A stretch of DNA of 64,000 bases. Origin: Deltaproteobacteria bacterium RBG_13_43_22. Lineage in GTDB: Bacteria > Desulfobacterota > RBG-13-43-22. The stretch is taken from contig MGQB01000019.1 of NCBI GenBank assembly GCA_001797675.1, forward strand, positions 12,634-76,633. Direction: 5' to 3'. A program made the translations under genes and the position numbers. Positions 55,709 to 64,000 of this stretch are shown in pieces. The notes beneath the pieces were generated by a model. That model saw only the letters and a list, made by a program, of their open reading frames with translations, did no database searches and was not told the origin of the DNA. Position 1 is the stretch's first letter; each line of letters begins with the position of its first letter.

Positions 55709-55793
55709 TTAATTATTACTCCTTAATGTCTTTAAAGTCCTCTTAAGTCTCCGATTTTTTCAAGCCCTTTAAAGCTCAAAAATGTCATGGTCG

Positions 55794-55822
55794 TCTTACC
55801 TGTTCGAAAGGGTTTTTGTCAA
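55794..55822 (-). promoter_or_regulatory. Possible sigma-70 promoter of the nuo operon
   Basis: On the minus strand a perfect TTGACA (55822-55817) is followed after 17 bases by the poor -10 GTAAGA (55799-55794). The -35 is convincing and the -10 is not, so an activator would be needed. Confidence 0.4.
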
Positions 55823-55860
55823 GAAAAAAAATAAATAAATTTCCCTAAGATCGCCACTTC

Positions 55861-56805
55861 CTAAACCTGCCCATTTTGGGCAACCCAGATTTTGGCTTGA
55901 TCGATATCTTTATTGATTTGAGCCTTCAAAGCCTCGGGTCCTGAGAACGTTCTTTCACCTCTGAGCCGTTTAAGGAAAAATACTTTAATATTCTTGCCAT
56001 ACAGGTTGTCTTTAAAGTCAAAAATAAAGGTTTCTATGGAGATTGTTTTGCCGTCGGCAAAGGTGGGGTTGAAACCGACATTGGTTACCCCATAAAAAAA
56101 ACCCTGGGGACTTTCCACCCGGACCACATACACCCCTCGTTGAGGGATCATCCTTTCGTTGGGATTCAGATTGGCTGTGGGAAATCCCAAAAGAGATCGG
56201 CCGATTCCTTTACCCGGGATGATCGTCCCGGTGAGGCAGAAAGGACGGCCCAGGAGGAGTTTGGCTTCCTCCATGGCCCCGGAGGAAATCAACTCCCGGA
56301 CGCGGGTGCTACTGACCAGATGATTGCCAATGGTTACCGGTGGATGGATATGGACGGTAAATCCTAAAGTTTCACCTAATTCTTTAAGAAGATGGATATT
56401 ACCTTCCCGTTTTTGCCCGAAGGTATAGTCATATCCGACCACAATCTCTTTAATCCCGATCCGGGCGACCAGGATGTCCTCGATAAAACTCCTGGCCGAA
56501 ACTAAAGAAAACTCCCGGGTGAAAGGGATGGACAAGACCACTGCGATACCATATTGAAAAATCAGATCAATCTTATTGTCGTCGGAGACGATCTGTTTGG
56601 GGGATTTGCCGGGTCTCAAAATCTGGGCCGGGTGAGGGTGAAAGGTAATGACCATGGGAGTCCCTTTTACGGCCTTGGCCCGTTCCCGGACTTTTTGAAA
56701 GAGGCTTTGATGCCCCAGGTGGATGCCGTCAAAGTTCCCGATGGTCAGCACCGGGGCTTTTAGCGGCTGAGTGATTTGATGAATGTCGGAAAAATAGGTA
56801 CCCAT
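55861..56805 (-). CDS. ribF: Bifunctional riboflavin kinase / FAD synthetase (RibF)
   Basis: Turns riboflavin into FMN and then FAD, feeding the many flavoproteins encoded here. The 314 residues comprise the N-terminal FAD synthetase (TIGNFDGIHLGHQSL at about 21-35, ISSTR-type region as LVSSTRVREL near 165) and the C-terminal riboflavin kinase (GKGIGRSLLGFPTANL at about 198-213, then GVYVVRV and the segment FNPTFADGKTISIETFIFDF with the catalytic Glu). No FMN riboswitch is visible upstream. It stands between the nuo operon and a repeat element. Confidence 0.95.
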   Translation of the reverse strand: MGTYFSDIHQITQPLKAPVLTIGNFDGIHLGHQSLFQKVRERAKAVKGTPMVITFHPHPAQILRPGKSPKQIVSDDNKIDLIFQYGIAVVLSIPFTREFSLVSARSFIEDILVARIGIKEIVVGYDYTFGQKREGNIHLLKELGETLGFTVHIHPPVTIGNHLVSSTRVRELISSGAMEEAKLLLGRPFCLTGTIIPGKGIGRSLLGFPTANLNPNERMIPQRGVYVVRVESPQGFFYGVTNVGFNPTFADGKTISIETFIFDFKDNLYGKNIKVFFLKRLRGERTFSGPEALKAQINKDIDQAKIWVAQNGQV

Positions 56806-56867
56806 AACTTTAATTCTAAATTTGTCTGCTTGTGCGCTTGTGGCGGATAATAGGGAAAAATTTTAAG

Positions 56868-56951
56868 TGGGCAATAGGCTATGGGCCAGGGGCTATAGGT
56901 AAAGGATGTTTCTTAACGGCCTATAGCCTATCGCCTCTTGCCTTCAGCCTG
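56868..56951. repeat. Word-built inverted repeat (GGCTATAGG type)
   Basis: The left arm (56868-56900) reads GGGCAATAGGCTATGGG, CAGGGGCTATAGG. The right arm (56917-56951) has CGGCCTATAGCCTATCGCC and TTGCCTTCAGCCTG. GGCTATAGG/CCTATAGCC is an exact pair. It lies between ribF and the tRNA gene. Confidence 0.75.
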
Positions 56952-57032
56952 TTTTTTCTTGAATCCCCTTGACAGCCCTAAAATATTCATTTATATTTTT
57001 AAAAAAAATAAAAATCAATATAAATAATGATT

Positions 57033-57119
57033 GCCGAAGTGGCGGAATTGGTAGACGCGCTAGGTTCAGGGTCTAGTAGGCAGACGCCTGTAGGGGTTCG
57101 AGTCCCCTCTTCGGCACCA
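57033..57119 (+). tRNA. tRNA-Leu (anticodon CAG)
   Basis: The 87-base gene folds as a long-variable-arm (class II) tRNA. The acceptor GCCGAAG pairs with CTTCGGC, followed by discriminator A and an encoded CCA. The anticodon stem CTAGG/TCTAG flanks the loop TTCAGGG with anticodon CAG (57067-57069). The T arm GGGGTTCGAGTCCCC is standard. It reads the CUG leucine codon. A terminator follows at once. Confidence 0.96.
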
Positions 57120-57127
57120 AAGGCTGG

Positions 57128-57174
57128 AAAAGCGGGCAAGGTGAGAATAACTTCCCCGCTTTTTTTATCAGAAG
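57128..57174 (+). terminator. Terminator after tRNA-Leu
   Basis: AAAAGCGGG and CCCGCTTTT arms, with an inner AAG/CTT pair, are followed by a run of T. It lies nine bases past the tRNA CCA end. Confidence 0.8.
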
Positions 57175-57204
57175 CCAGGCCGGAAGGGCAGGCGAGGAGA
57201 TAGG

Positions 57205-58278
57205 ATGGAAACGGAAAAGAGTTTTAAGTATCAATTTGAAACAGGGATATACAGACCGCCGAGCGAGGGTGGGAGTTATTCTCTCCTATTACGGTTCACA
57301 CGCAACTGCCCTTGGAACCAGTGTACCTTTTGTGGTATGTATAAAGAAGAAAAATTTTCCTTCCGGTCTGCGGAGGAAATAAAAAGCGATATCGACTCCA
57401 TAGCCGCTTTTTGCGCCGGATTGATGACCATTTCCATTGAACTCGGCTTTAAAGGTGAAATCAACCGGGCCGTCATCATGGAGATGATCCATAGAGAACC
57501 GGTCTTGAATACCCATTCGGGATTCATCATGGTCTTGAACTGGCTCCTGGCCGGGGGTAAAACCGCTTTTTTACAGGATGCCAACAGCCCGGCCATGCAA
57601 ACCGAAACACTGGTCGAGGTTTTGAAATATTTAAGGATTACCTTTCCATCTCTGGAAAGGGTCACCTCCTATGCCCGGTCCAAAACCCTGGCCCGGAAAA
57701 GCCTGGAAGAATTGAAGGCGATTCATGAAGCGGGTTTGGACCGATTGCATGTCGGTTTGGAAACCGGGGATGATGAGCTCTTGAAAAGGGTCAAGAAGGG
57801 GGTCACCGCGGCGGAACATATGGAAGGCGGGAAAAAGGCCATGGAGGCCGGGTTCCAACTGTCCGAGTACTGGATGCCGGGGTTGGGTGGAAAAGAAGGG
57901 TCAGAGGCCCATGCCCTGAATACGGCCCAAGTACTCAATGCCATCAGTCCTCATTATATCCGATCCCGTCCTTTTGTCCCTTCTCCGGGAACTCCTATCT
58001 TCGAAGATTTTGCAAGCGGGGTATGTTACCCCTTGACCGGTGCAGAACAATTGCAGGAAATTAAGCTGATGATTGAGACCTTGGAAGTCACCTCCAGGGT
58101 TTGTTTTGACCATGCGGGGAATTACTGGTTGAATCGAAGAGGGAGGTTATTGTTTACCCAGGATTATGAAGGATATCGGTTCCCGAATGAAAAATCTCAG
58201 GTTCTGACTCTTATCGAAGAAGGCCTCGAGGCCCAGAGGATCCGTCCCCAAGCTATAAGAAACGATTTTTTACTCTGA
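57205..58278 (+). CDS. Radical SAM protein
   Basis: A 357-residue radical SAM enzyme. The cluster motif is RNCPWNQCTFCGMYK (about 32-46; the three Cys bind the [4Fe-4S] centre). Further core parts are HVGLETGDDELLKRVKKG (about 180-197) and a glycine-rich ADRS-type region. The pattern resembles Elp3/HemN-like radical SAM proteins of unknown reaction common in anaerobes, with no extra iron-sulfur or B12 domain. GAGGAG lies upstream of the ATG. The neighbours give no functional clue. Confidence 0.85.
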   Translation: METEKSFKYQFETGIYRPPSEGGSYSLLLRFTRNCPWNQCTFCGMYKEEKFSFRSAEEIKSDIDSIAAFCAGLMTISIELGFKGEINRAVIMEMIHREPVLNTHSGFIMVLNWLLAGGKTAFLQDANSPAMQTETLVEVLKYLRITFPSLERVTSYARSKTLARKSLEELKAIHEAGLDRLHVGLETGDDELLKRVKKGVTAAEHMEGGKKAMEAGFQLSEYWMPGLGGKEGSEAHALNTAQVLNAISPHYIRSRPFVPSPGTPIFEDFASGVCYPLTGAEQLQEIKLMIETLEVTSRVCFDHAGNYWLNRRGRLLFTQDYEGYRFPNEKSQVLTLIEEGLEAQRIRPQAIRNDFLL

Positions 58279-58332
58279 AAAGCCAACTTGAGATATTTGA
58301 AAATTTTCTTATTGTGTGTTAAGGGGTATGCC

Positions 58333-58390
58333 TTGCGGGTTTTTAGGGAAGGGGCTCGATTTCTAAACCCGCAACCCAAAACCCGTAACA
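58333..58390. repeat. Word-built inverted repeat (TTGCGGGTTT type)
   Basis: TTGCGGGTTT (58333-58342) and AAACCCGCAA (58365-58374) are exact complements, followed by more AACCC words (CAAAACCCGTAAC). The words are close to those of the element at 26021. It lies between the radical SAM and acyl-CoA ligase genes. Confidence 0.7.
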
Positions 58391-58457
58391 ATACTTAAAG
58401 TTAGAGATAAATTCTCAAATTTTTAAAGTAAGAACTTAATAGGGAGGATAATTGGGG

Positions 58458-60137
58458 ATGAACACATTCATGGAACCATTACATTACCAACATTGGCCAA
58501 AGGGGGTCCCCCATGTTGTTAGTGTGCCGAGGACCACGCTGTACCACAATCTTGAAGTCTCAGCCGCCCGCTACCCCGGGAAGACGGCGATTTCCTACTA
58601 TGGATCAAGCCTTTCCTATGCCCGGCTCAAATCAGAGGTGGACGTCCTGGCCGGTTATCTGCAACGGCAATGTGGGGTGAAGAAAGGAGATCGCGTCCTT
58701 CTGTATATGCAAAACAGCCCCCAGTTCATCATAGCCTACTACGCCGTGCTTCGGGCCGACGCGGTCCTGGTCCCGGCCAATCCCATGAACCTCACTGAGG
58801 AAATGAAGCATTATGTTGAAGATTCCGGGGCCTCAGTGGCGATCTGCGCGGTCGACCTTTCCCCTCGTCTCGGACCTCTCATGGGCTCGGAAGGGCTCAA
58901 ACATGTAATCATCGCCGATTATGCAGATTATGTGACCGAGCCCACCGATATCCCCATCCCTGATTTTATCCGTTCTGCCGCACCTGAACCGTTCGGCAAG
59001 GGGGTCAAGACTTGGCAGGAAGCCCTGGCCGCCGATATCCAACCGGGACCCCATCTGTCGGGGTCCGACGACCTGGCGGCCATTTGTTATACCTCCGGAA
59101 CCACCGGGAAGCCGAAGGGCTGCATGCATACCCACAGTACGCTCATGGCCACCACGGTACTACCCAGTGTCTGGCAACACGCCTCCTGTGAAGAGGTCCT
59201 TCTCGGCGTCGTGCCTTTCTTTCACGTTACCGGCATGCAGATCCTGATGAACATGCCGATTTATCTTGGAGCGGAGATCGTCGTTATGACCCGCTGGGAC
59301 CGTGAACTGGCTCTGGTTTTAATTGACCGGTATCAGGTTACCAACTGGACCAACATCCCCACCATGGTTATTGATCTCTTCGCCAGTCCCAATTTCAAGA
59401 GCGACAGCCTGAAAAGCCTTCGATATATTGGAGGCGGGGGGGCGGCCATGCCCGAAGCGGTGGCCGCAAGACTCTATGAACTCACCGGACTTTCTTATGT
59501 CGAGGGCTACGGACTAACTGAGACCGCAGCCCCGTCCCATACCAATCATGATTCCCGGCCCAAACGTCAGTGTCTCGGCATTCCCTTGTGCAATACCGAA
59601 TCCCTAGTGGTGAATCCCAAGACGCTTGAACCTCTTGGTCCCAACCAAACCGGGGAGATAGTCTCCCGGGGCCCCCAGGTTTTCAAAGGGTACTGGAAAA
59701 ATTCCCAGGCCACTCAAGACAGTTTTGTCGAGATAAACGGCAAAACCTTTTTCCTTACCGGGGATCTGGGCTATTACGATGAGGATGGCTACTTTTTCAT
59801 CGTTGACCGTTTGAAACGGATGATCAACGCCTCAGGGTTTAAGGTATGGCCGGCGGAAGTGGAGTCCATGATGTTCGGCCATCCGGACATACAGGAAGCC
59901 TGCATCATCAGCGCCAAAGATGCGCATCGCGGCGAAACCGTCAAGGCGGTGGTGGTGCTCAAAGAAACCGCCAAGGGCAAAATTACCGCCCAGGATATTA
60001 TCAATTGGTGTCGGGAAAGGATGGCCGCTTACAAATATCCCCGGATCATCGAGTTTGTTGATGAACTGCCCAAGTCGGGATCCGGAAAGGTCCAATGGCG
60101 ATTGCTGCAGGAAAAGGAAAACGCTTCAGATCATTAG
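58458..60137 (+). CDS. Acyl-CoA synthetase (AMP-forming ligase)
   Basis: Activates a carboxylic acid with ATP and CoA. The 559 residues carry the P-loop-like [17 protein letters not shown] (about 209-225), the core [13 protein letters not shown] (about 350-362), the [35 protein letters not shown] hinge (about 435-470) and the catalytic Lys in [12 protein letters not shown] near the end. It resembles long-chain fatty-acid ligases. The ATG 58458 lies 10 bases after GGGAGG; a TTG 6 bases earlier is possible. It overlaps the convergent ald gene by four bases at the stop codons. Confidence 0.92.
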   Translation: MNTFMEPLHYQHWPKGVPHVVSVPRTTLYHNLEVSAARYPGKTAISYYGSSLSYARLKSEVDVLAGYLQRQCGVKKGDRVLLYMQNSPQFIIAYYAVLRADAVLVPANPMNLTEEMKHYVEDSGASVAICAVDLSPRLGPLMGSEGLKHVIIADYADYVTEPTDIPIPDFIRSAAPEPFGKGVKTWQEALAADIQPGPHLSGSDDLAAICYTSGTTGKPKGCMHTHSTLMATTVLPSVWQHASCEEVLLGVVPFFHVTGMQILMNMPIYLGAEIVVMTRWDRELALVLIDRYQVTNWTNIPTMVIDLFASPNFKSDSLKSLRYIGGGGAAMPEAVAARLYELTGLSYVEGYGLTETAAPSHTNHDSRPKRQCLGIPLCNTESLVVNPKTLEPLGPNQTGEIVSRGPQVFKGYWKNSQATQDSFVEINGKTFFLTGDLGYYDEDGYFFIVDRLKRMINASGFKVWPAEVESMMFGHPDIQEACIISAKDAHRGETVKAVVVLKETAKGKITAQDIINWCRERMAAYKYPRIIEFVDELPKSGSGKVQWRLLQEKENASDH

Positions 60138-61255
60138 ACCGCACTAAAAATTTTCTCTAAAGGAGTGCAGACAAATCCCAGATCACCGGCCAGATTGGCG
60201 CAAGTCACTTCGCCTTGGAATACATTGATACCTTTGGCCAGAGCCGGGTCTTCGGCCGCGGCTTTGGCCAATCCCTTGTTGGCCAGGGCCTGGGCGTAGG
60301 GGAGGGTGACGTTGGTCAAAGCAAAGGTGGAGGTTCGGGAAACGGCTGCCGGCATGTTAGTCACACCGTAATGAATCACTTCATCCACTAAATAGATCGG
60401 TTCCGTGTGGGTCGTGGGTTTGGTGGTCTCGCAGCATCCGCCTTGATCCACGGAGACGTCCACCACAACGGTTCCCGGTTTCATGGAACGGATCATTTCT
60501 CGGGTGACCAGCTTGGGCGCCCGTGCTCCGGGGATCAGGACCGCCCCGATGACCAGATGGGCATCCCTTACTGAAAGGTTAATATTATCAAAATTGGACA
60601 TGAGGGTATTGATCTGAGTCCCGAAGATATCGTCCAGATAGGCCAGGCGAAGGGGATTGTTGTCCAAGATGGTCACATAGGCCCCCAGCCCAATCGCGAT
60701 TTTAGCCGCATTAGTACCCACGGTACCGGCCCCGATGATGGCCACTTTTCCTCGGGCCACGCCGGGGACTCCGCCCAACAAGACCCCCCTGCCGCCGTAA
60801 CCTTTTTCCAGGTAGTGAGATCCCACCTGAACGGCCATGCGCCCGGCCACCACGCTCATGGGTGTCAACAGGGGCAATGATCCATCCGAAAGTTGTATCG
60901 TTTCATAGGCCACCCCGATGATCCGGCGCTGCAGCAGGCTCTGGGTTAATTCAGGGGCCGGTGCCAGGTGCAGATAGGCAAACAGAATCTGACCTTCCCG
61001 GAGAAGTGGAATTTCCCGGGGCATGGGTTCTTTGACCTTCATGACCAAATCTGCCCGATTGTAAACCTCCTCGGCGCCGGGTACTATTTGGGCCCCAGCC
61101 TCCAAAAATTCCTTATCCGGGATGCCGCTTCCCTCACCCGCGCCGGCCTGGATCAAGACCTGATGTCCATCCTTCACCAGGACCCGCACCCCGGCAGGAA
61201 CAACGCCTACCCGGTATTCATGATTTTTTATTTCCTTAGGCACCCCGATAATCAT
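60134..61255 (-). CDS. ald: Alanine dehydrogenase (Ald)
   Basis: Converts alanine to pyruvate and ammonia with NAD. The 373 residues start [17 protein letters not shown], with catalytic Lys in [13 protein letters not shown] (about 72-84), His in [12 protein letters not shown] (about 96), and the NAD site [22 protein letters not shown] (about 170-191). The C-terminal [15 protein letters not shown] is conserved. It belongs to the classical hexameric family. It stands opposite the acyl-CoA ligase gene. Confidence 0.95.
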   Translation of the reverse strand: MIIGVPKEIKNHEYRVGVVPAGVRVLVKDGHQVLIQAGAGEGSGIPDKEFLEAGAQIVPGAEEVYNRADLVMKVKEPMPREIPLLREGQILFAYLHLAPAPELTQSLLQRRIIGVAYETIQLSDGSLPLLTPMSVVAGRMAVQVGSHYLEKGYGGRGVLLGGVPGVARGKVAIIGAGTVGTNAAKIAIGLGAYVTILDNNPLRLAYLDDIFGTQINTLMSNFDNINLSVRDAHLVIGAVLIPGARAPKLVTREMIRSMKPGTVVVDVSVDQGGCCETTKPTTHTEPIYLVDEVIHYGVTNMPAAVSRTSTFALTNVTLPYAQALANKGLAKAAAEDPALAKGINVFQGEVTCANLAGDLGFVCTPLEKIFSAV

Positions 61256-61332
61256 TTACCTTGGTCCATTCCCTTCGGTTAAGATTCATATCGAAAATAG
61301 CAGTCTAATTATACCAACGCCTTGAAAAATAT

Positions 61333-61881
61333 TCAAATTTTTCTTACAACCGGGAAATGGAAGGGTTTTCTGCAGACGAGCTGGGCTACTGATCTTCGTG
61401 GATGTTCCAAAGTTCCTTCAAAATAATGGACCACCTCCCAGTCCTTAAACCAATCGAACAACTCCCTGGGTTCTAAAAGATGATCGGGATTATGAGGGCG
61501 GCTGTAAAGGGTTTGCTGGCTGGTGTAGGTTTCATAGATCAGAATACCTCCCCCTTTTATTGCCTTTTTGATAAACGGTATCAAGGGACGATGGAGGTAG
61601 CGAAAGACTACCATGGCCCGGTATTGATCCTCTTTTAAAGAGTTTTGACCGGTTTCCAGATCGATTTCCCAATAAGTTACTTGCCGTCCTTTCCGTTTCG
61701 CTGCCTCTTTAGCCATTCTCAACGCCTCGGGGTTTCGATCGGCCAGGACCACCGGGAGGCCCAGTCCGGCCAGGAAAAGACCGTTTTGCCCCCTGCCGCA
61801 GGCCAGGTCCAGAACCGGACCCTCAAGGTCCTTTTCCGTAATAAGAGCAACAAAGCTTTTCAATAAGATATCGGGGTCCAT
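61333..61881 (-). CDS. SAM-dependent methyltransferase (TehB/class I type)
   Basis: A 182-residue class I methyltransferase. Motif I is VLDLACGRGQNGLFLAGLG (about 23-41), then VVLADRNPEALRMAKEAAK, and an acidic motif II. The closest family by eye is TehB-like small-molecule methyltransferases. The substrate cannot be deduced. It starts with ATG and shows no operon partner; a repeat element lies just upstream. Confidence 0.75.
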   Translation of the reverse strand: MDPDILLKSFVALITEKDLEGPVLDLACGRGQNGLFLAGLGLPVVLADRNPEALRMAKEAAKRKGRQVTYWEIDLETGQNSLKEDQYRAMVVFRYLHRPLIPFIKKAIKGGGILIYETYTSQQTLYSRPHNPDHLLEPRELFDWFKDWEVVHYFEGTLEHPRRSVAQLVCRKPFHFPVVRKI

Positions 61882-61953
61882 TTTGTTTCCTATGATTCTT
61901 AAACTTAACCCTCATGTCCCTGTGGGGCACCACGAAGCATGAAAAATACTTTA

Positions 61954-62027
61954 AGGGTTCAAGGAGCCAAGGATTCGAGAACCGCGGGGCGGAGTGAAAG
62001 GCGGGGAAGTTAAAACCCTTGAACCCT
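61954..62027. repeat. Word-built inverted repeat (AGGGTTCAAGG type)
   Basis: AGGGTTCAAGG (61954-61964) and CCTTGAACCCT (62017-62027) are exact complements. The left arm continues into a CCAAGGATTCGAGAACC word. It lies in the 408-base gap between the methyltransferase and gap genes; the rest of that gap is AT-rich and contains the gap promoter. Confidence 0.75.
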
Positions 62028-62134
62028 ATTTTCAAACTAAATTAACCATATCCGGCCATAAAAGTCAATTTTTGGTTGAGAAATCCTCCACAGCAGGTTC
62101 ATTGTCTTTCCGGTTCAAAAACTAGTTCCTTCGG

Positions 62135-62162
62135 TTGACATTTATCTAAGGAAGTGTGTATA
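62135..62162 (+). promoter_or_regulatory. Sigma-70 promoter of the GAPDH gene
   Basis: A perfect TTGACA (62135-62140), a 16-base spacer and TGTATA (62157-62162). The leader would be about 120 bases, AT-rich, with no recognised structure. Confidence 0.65.
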
Positions 62163-62289
62163 TTTTATTTATTTTAAATAAAAAATGTGAACACCCCTCT
62201 TGTGTGCCGTTATTAAAAAGCTTGGAGGGTATTAAATCGTCTTTTTGATTCTATTTAATTAACTTTTGTGAAATTATAGGAGGTGCAAT

Positions 62290-63567
62290 ATGGCGAAGGT
62301 TCAAGTATTCGAAAATAAAAAGCCCACCCTCGGTATTAACGGGCTTGGCCGGATCGGAAAGCTGACGCTGTGGCATCACCTGGCGCGGAAACATTTCCAG
62401 GAGATCGTTGTCAATACGGGGCGGGAAGCGGGGACAGGACTATCGACCATTGCCCAGCGAATCGAAACCGATTCGACTTATGGACCTGTCCACCGCTTTC
62501 TTTATGGGATCAAAGCCCAACGGTTTATCGAGATTATTGATGAAAAAGCCGGGAAAATGCTTATCGACGGTATCCCCGTCACTATTTTAAGGGAAGCGCG
62601 AAATCCGGCAGAGATCCAGTGGCGGGATCACGGGGTGGACATGGTTGTGGAGTGCACCAGTCAGTTCAGAGACCCCACAATCCCCCCCGATGACAAGAAG
62701 GGCTCTATACGGGGTCATTTAGCGGCTGGGGCCAGAGTGGTCATCAATTCCTCTCCCTTCAAGATCAAGGATAAGGCCCTTCGGACGCCGGAAGACGCGG
62801 TAACCCTGATCTATGGTATCAACCATACCGTCTACGATAAGAAAAACCATCAGGTGCTGTCGGCCGCCTCCTGTACCACCACGGGACTGGCTCATATGGT
62901 CAAACCCCTGCTGGAAAACGAGGAGACCAACAAGATCCTTACCGCCTCCATGTCAACGGTCCATGCCGTAACCAATTCACAGGCCGTTCTCGATTCCATG
63001 CCCAAGGCGGGCGAGAAGGATTTGAGGAAGAACCGGAGTATCTTGAATAATATTATTCTTACTTCCACCAATGCCGCCGCAGCCCTAGCCGAGGTCATAC
63101 CGGAGGTCAGGAATATCGGCTTCATGGCCGATTCCATCCGGGTTGCCACCAACACGGAATCGCTTATCGTCCTCAATGTCACCTTTCAGAGCAAAAGTAC
63201 CCCGAATGGAATGGCCTTCGAACTGGACACGAAAATCATCAACCGGATCTACCAGGAGGTCAGCGAGCGGGACCCGGAGAAACTGCTTGTCTTCTCCATG
63301 GAGCAGAATGTCTCCAGCGATCTCATCGGCTTGAATGCGGCTGTGGTGATCGAAGGCCAGTTCAATCACACCCGGACCTCTTTTATCGATATCGATTGCG
63401 GATGTATTCCCGGTCTGCCCCCGCAAGTCCTTCCGTCCCTGGAGACGAATACGCTCAGAGTGCCGGTGGTCCACGCCAAGATCTTCGGATGGTATGATAA
63501 TGAGTATGGGAGCTACGTGAACCGGTTGGGGGATTTGACGGTCCACGTACATAAGCAGTTGACCTAG
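62290..63567 (+). CDS. Glyceraldehyde-3-phosphate dehydrogenase family protein, long divergent type
   Basis: The 425-residue protein has the GAPDH NAD site GINGLGRIGKLTLW (about 15-28) and catalytic Cys in SAASCTTTGLAHM (near residue 200). Classical enzymes read SCTTNCLAP, so the second Cys and Asn are replaced, and it is about 90 residues longer than the 330-residue form. HARTAFF-type regions correspond to STVHAVTNSQAVLDS, where the His is kept. The end WYDNEYGSYVNRLGDLTVHV matches GAPDH. It could serve glycolysis or gluconeogenesis or a related aldehyde. The start has AGGAGGTG. Confidence 0.85.
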   Translation: MAKVQVFENKKPTLGINGLGRIGKLTLWHHLARKHFQEIVVNTGREAGTGLSTIAQRIETDSTYGPVHRFLYGIKAQRFIEIIDEKAGKMLIDGIPVTILREARNPAEIQWRDHGVDMVVECTSQFRDPTIPPDDKKGSIRGHLAAGARVVINSSPFKIKDKALRTPEDAVTLIYGINHTVYDKKNHQVLSAASCTTTGLAHMVKPLLENEETNKILTASMSTVHAVTNSQAVLDSMPKAGEKDLRKNRSILNNIILTSTNAAAALAEVIPEVRNIGFMADSIRVATNTESLIVLNVTFQSKSTPNGMAFELDTKIINRIYQEVSERDPEKLLVFSMEQNVSSDLIGLNAAVVIEGQFNHTRTSFIDIDCGCIPGLPPQVLPSLETNTLRVPVVHAKIFGWYDNEYGSYVNRLGDLTVHVHKQLT

Positions 63568-63574
63568 GGGTGAA

Positions 63575-63709
63575 AACGTTCAAGGTTCAACGTTCAAAGT
63601 TAAACATTTACAAAAAGGGGGATGCTCCTGTTGTCCAACCTTATCTGTTTGGCAAGAAACCTGAAAAAAGTTTTCCCCCGAACATTGAACCTTGAACCTT
63701 GAACTGTTT
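63575..63709. repeat. Word-built inverted repeat (GTTCAAGGTTCAA type)
   Basis: The left arm (63575-63605) holds GTTCAAGGTTCAA (63578-63590) plus CGTTCAAAGTT. The right arm (63680-63709) holds TTGAACCTTGAAC (63685-63697) and another CTTGAAC copy. The centre is about 75 bases. It lies between the convergent gap and PEP-utilizing genes. Confidence 0.8.
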
Positions 63710-63714
63710 ATTAA

Positions 63715-64000
63715 CTAAATGGTGATCCGGTTGGATTCCTTCGCTTCTTCTTCGTGACGGCCCTGGTACACGGCGCCGCTCCAGCCATCGATGGAGATGA
63801 AGTCACCGCCACGAATGGTTCGGCCGTCCACGGTGCTGTACCCTTTGGTTTCATAAACACTCAACTTGGAAAAACCAACCACTCCCACCTTATCGAGCTG
63901 TGGGATGGTGACTGCTGCATGAGAAGTGCTGCCTCCCTTGGCCGTTAAAAGACCTTCTACCAGGAGGATAACCCCTACGTCATCAGGAACCGAATCGGGC
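63715..64000 (-). CDS. PEP-utilizing enzyme, C-terminal phosphohistidine domain (partial)
   Basis: The last 95 codons of a gene that continues past the right edge. They contain LLTAKGGSTSHAAV, the phosphohistidine signature of PEP-utilizing enzymes (pyruvate phosphate dikinase, PEP synthase), then GGDFISIDGWSGAVYQG. The protein stops about 25 residues later, so the usual PEP/pyruvate TIM barrel does not follow. It is therefore a form with the mobile His domain at its end, as in split or phenylphosphate-synthase-like enzymes. Function is uncertain because the N-terminal part is outside the window. Confidence 0.75.
   Translation of the reverse strand, partial: PDSVPDDVGVILLVEGLLTAKGGSTSHAAVTIPQLDKVGVVGFSKLSVYETKGYSTVDGRTIRGGDFISIDGWSGAVYQGRHEEEAKESNRITI

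Noticed and set aside
55709-55860. Word-built repeat before nuoA
   Set aside because: CTTTAAAG/CTCTTAAG-like words are present, but I could not see clear complementary arms.

Overview
The window looks like chromosome from an anaerobic Desulfobacterota (former Deltaproteobacteria) lineage. This is inferred from gene content, not from a marker tree. Pointers are a selenocysteine-type HdrA/MvhD pair joined to MetF/MetV, a complex I operon without canonical NuoE, NuoF and NuoG, two sigma-54 activators, a TAXI-type TRAP transporter with double-domain family III CoA-transferases, and an EtfBA/GlcD-type oxidase set. There is one tRNA (Leu, CAG) and no rRNA, CRISPR array, prophage or intact insertion sequence.

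Layout. 1-3.5 kb: DNA repair (rmuC, uvrB). 3.8-15.6 kb: acyl-CoA metabolism and uptake, with a long acyl-CoA dehydrogenase, two double-domain CoA-transferases and a TAXI TRAP transporter between them; two gene remnants lie here (a DctM permease tail and a transposase tail). 16-20.6 kb: pyrB-pyrC followed by a sigma-54 response regulator and a DUF2939-like protein, preceded by a leader peptide and attenuator. 20.7-22.9 kb: panC-panD behind a structured leader, then a DUF502 membrane protein. 23-26 kb: two sensor kinases. 26.1-33.8 kb: an aroE-like gene, a CheY-like receiver, and the metF/metV/mvhD/hdrA/metF2 cluster, in which hdrA and mvhD are each interrupted by one in-frame TGA at a known Cys/Sec position. 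33.8-35.5 kb: a sigma-54 promoter, three palindromes and a divergent sigma-54 activator. 35.7-38.2 kb: metK and ahcY (methyl cycle). 38.5-42.8 kb: enoyl-CoA hydratase, etfB, etfA and a GlcD-type flavoprotein. 42.9-43.3 kb: a cold-shock gene with a terminator in its leader. 43.4-55.7 kb: a 14-gene complex I operon with an extra antiporter subunit, an extra small membrane protein and a shortened NuoE/NuoF-like iron-sulfur protein. 55.9-64 kb: ribF, tRNA-Leu, a radical SAM protein, acyl-CoA ligase, alanine dehydrogenase, a methyltransferase, a divergent GAPDH and the 3' end of a PEP-utilizing enzyme.

How the genes fit together. Fatty or aromatic acids could be imported (TRAP), activated (CoA-transferases, ligase), oxidised (acyl-CoA dehydrogenase, hydratase) and their electrons passed through Etf and HdrA/MvhD/MetFV to folate C1 carriers or through the Nuo complex to the membrane. 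MetK/AhcY and MetF belong to connected methyl-group metabolism.

The strongest signals are: two UGA-selenocysteine genes side by side under an apparent sigma-54 promoter with activator sites; a pyrL-like leader peptide that crosses its own attenuator and overlaps pyrB; terminators in the panC and cspA leaders; a NuoE/NuoF-like protein with no FMN/NADH domain; and at least eleven intergenic inverted repeats of shared architecture but different sequence.
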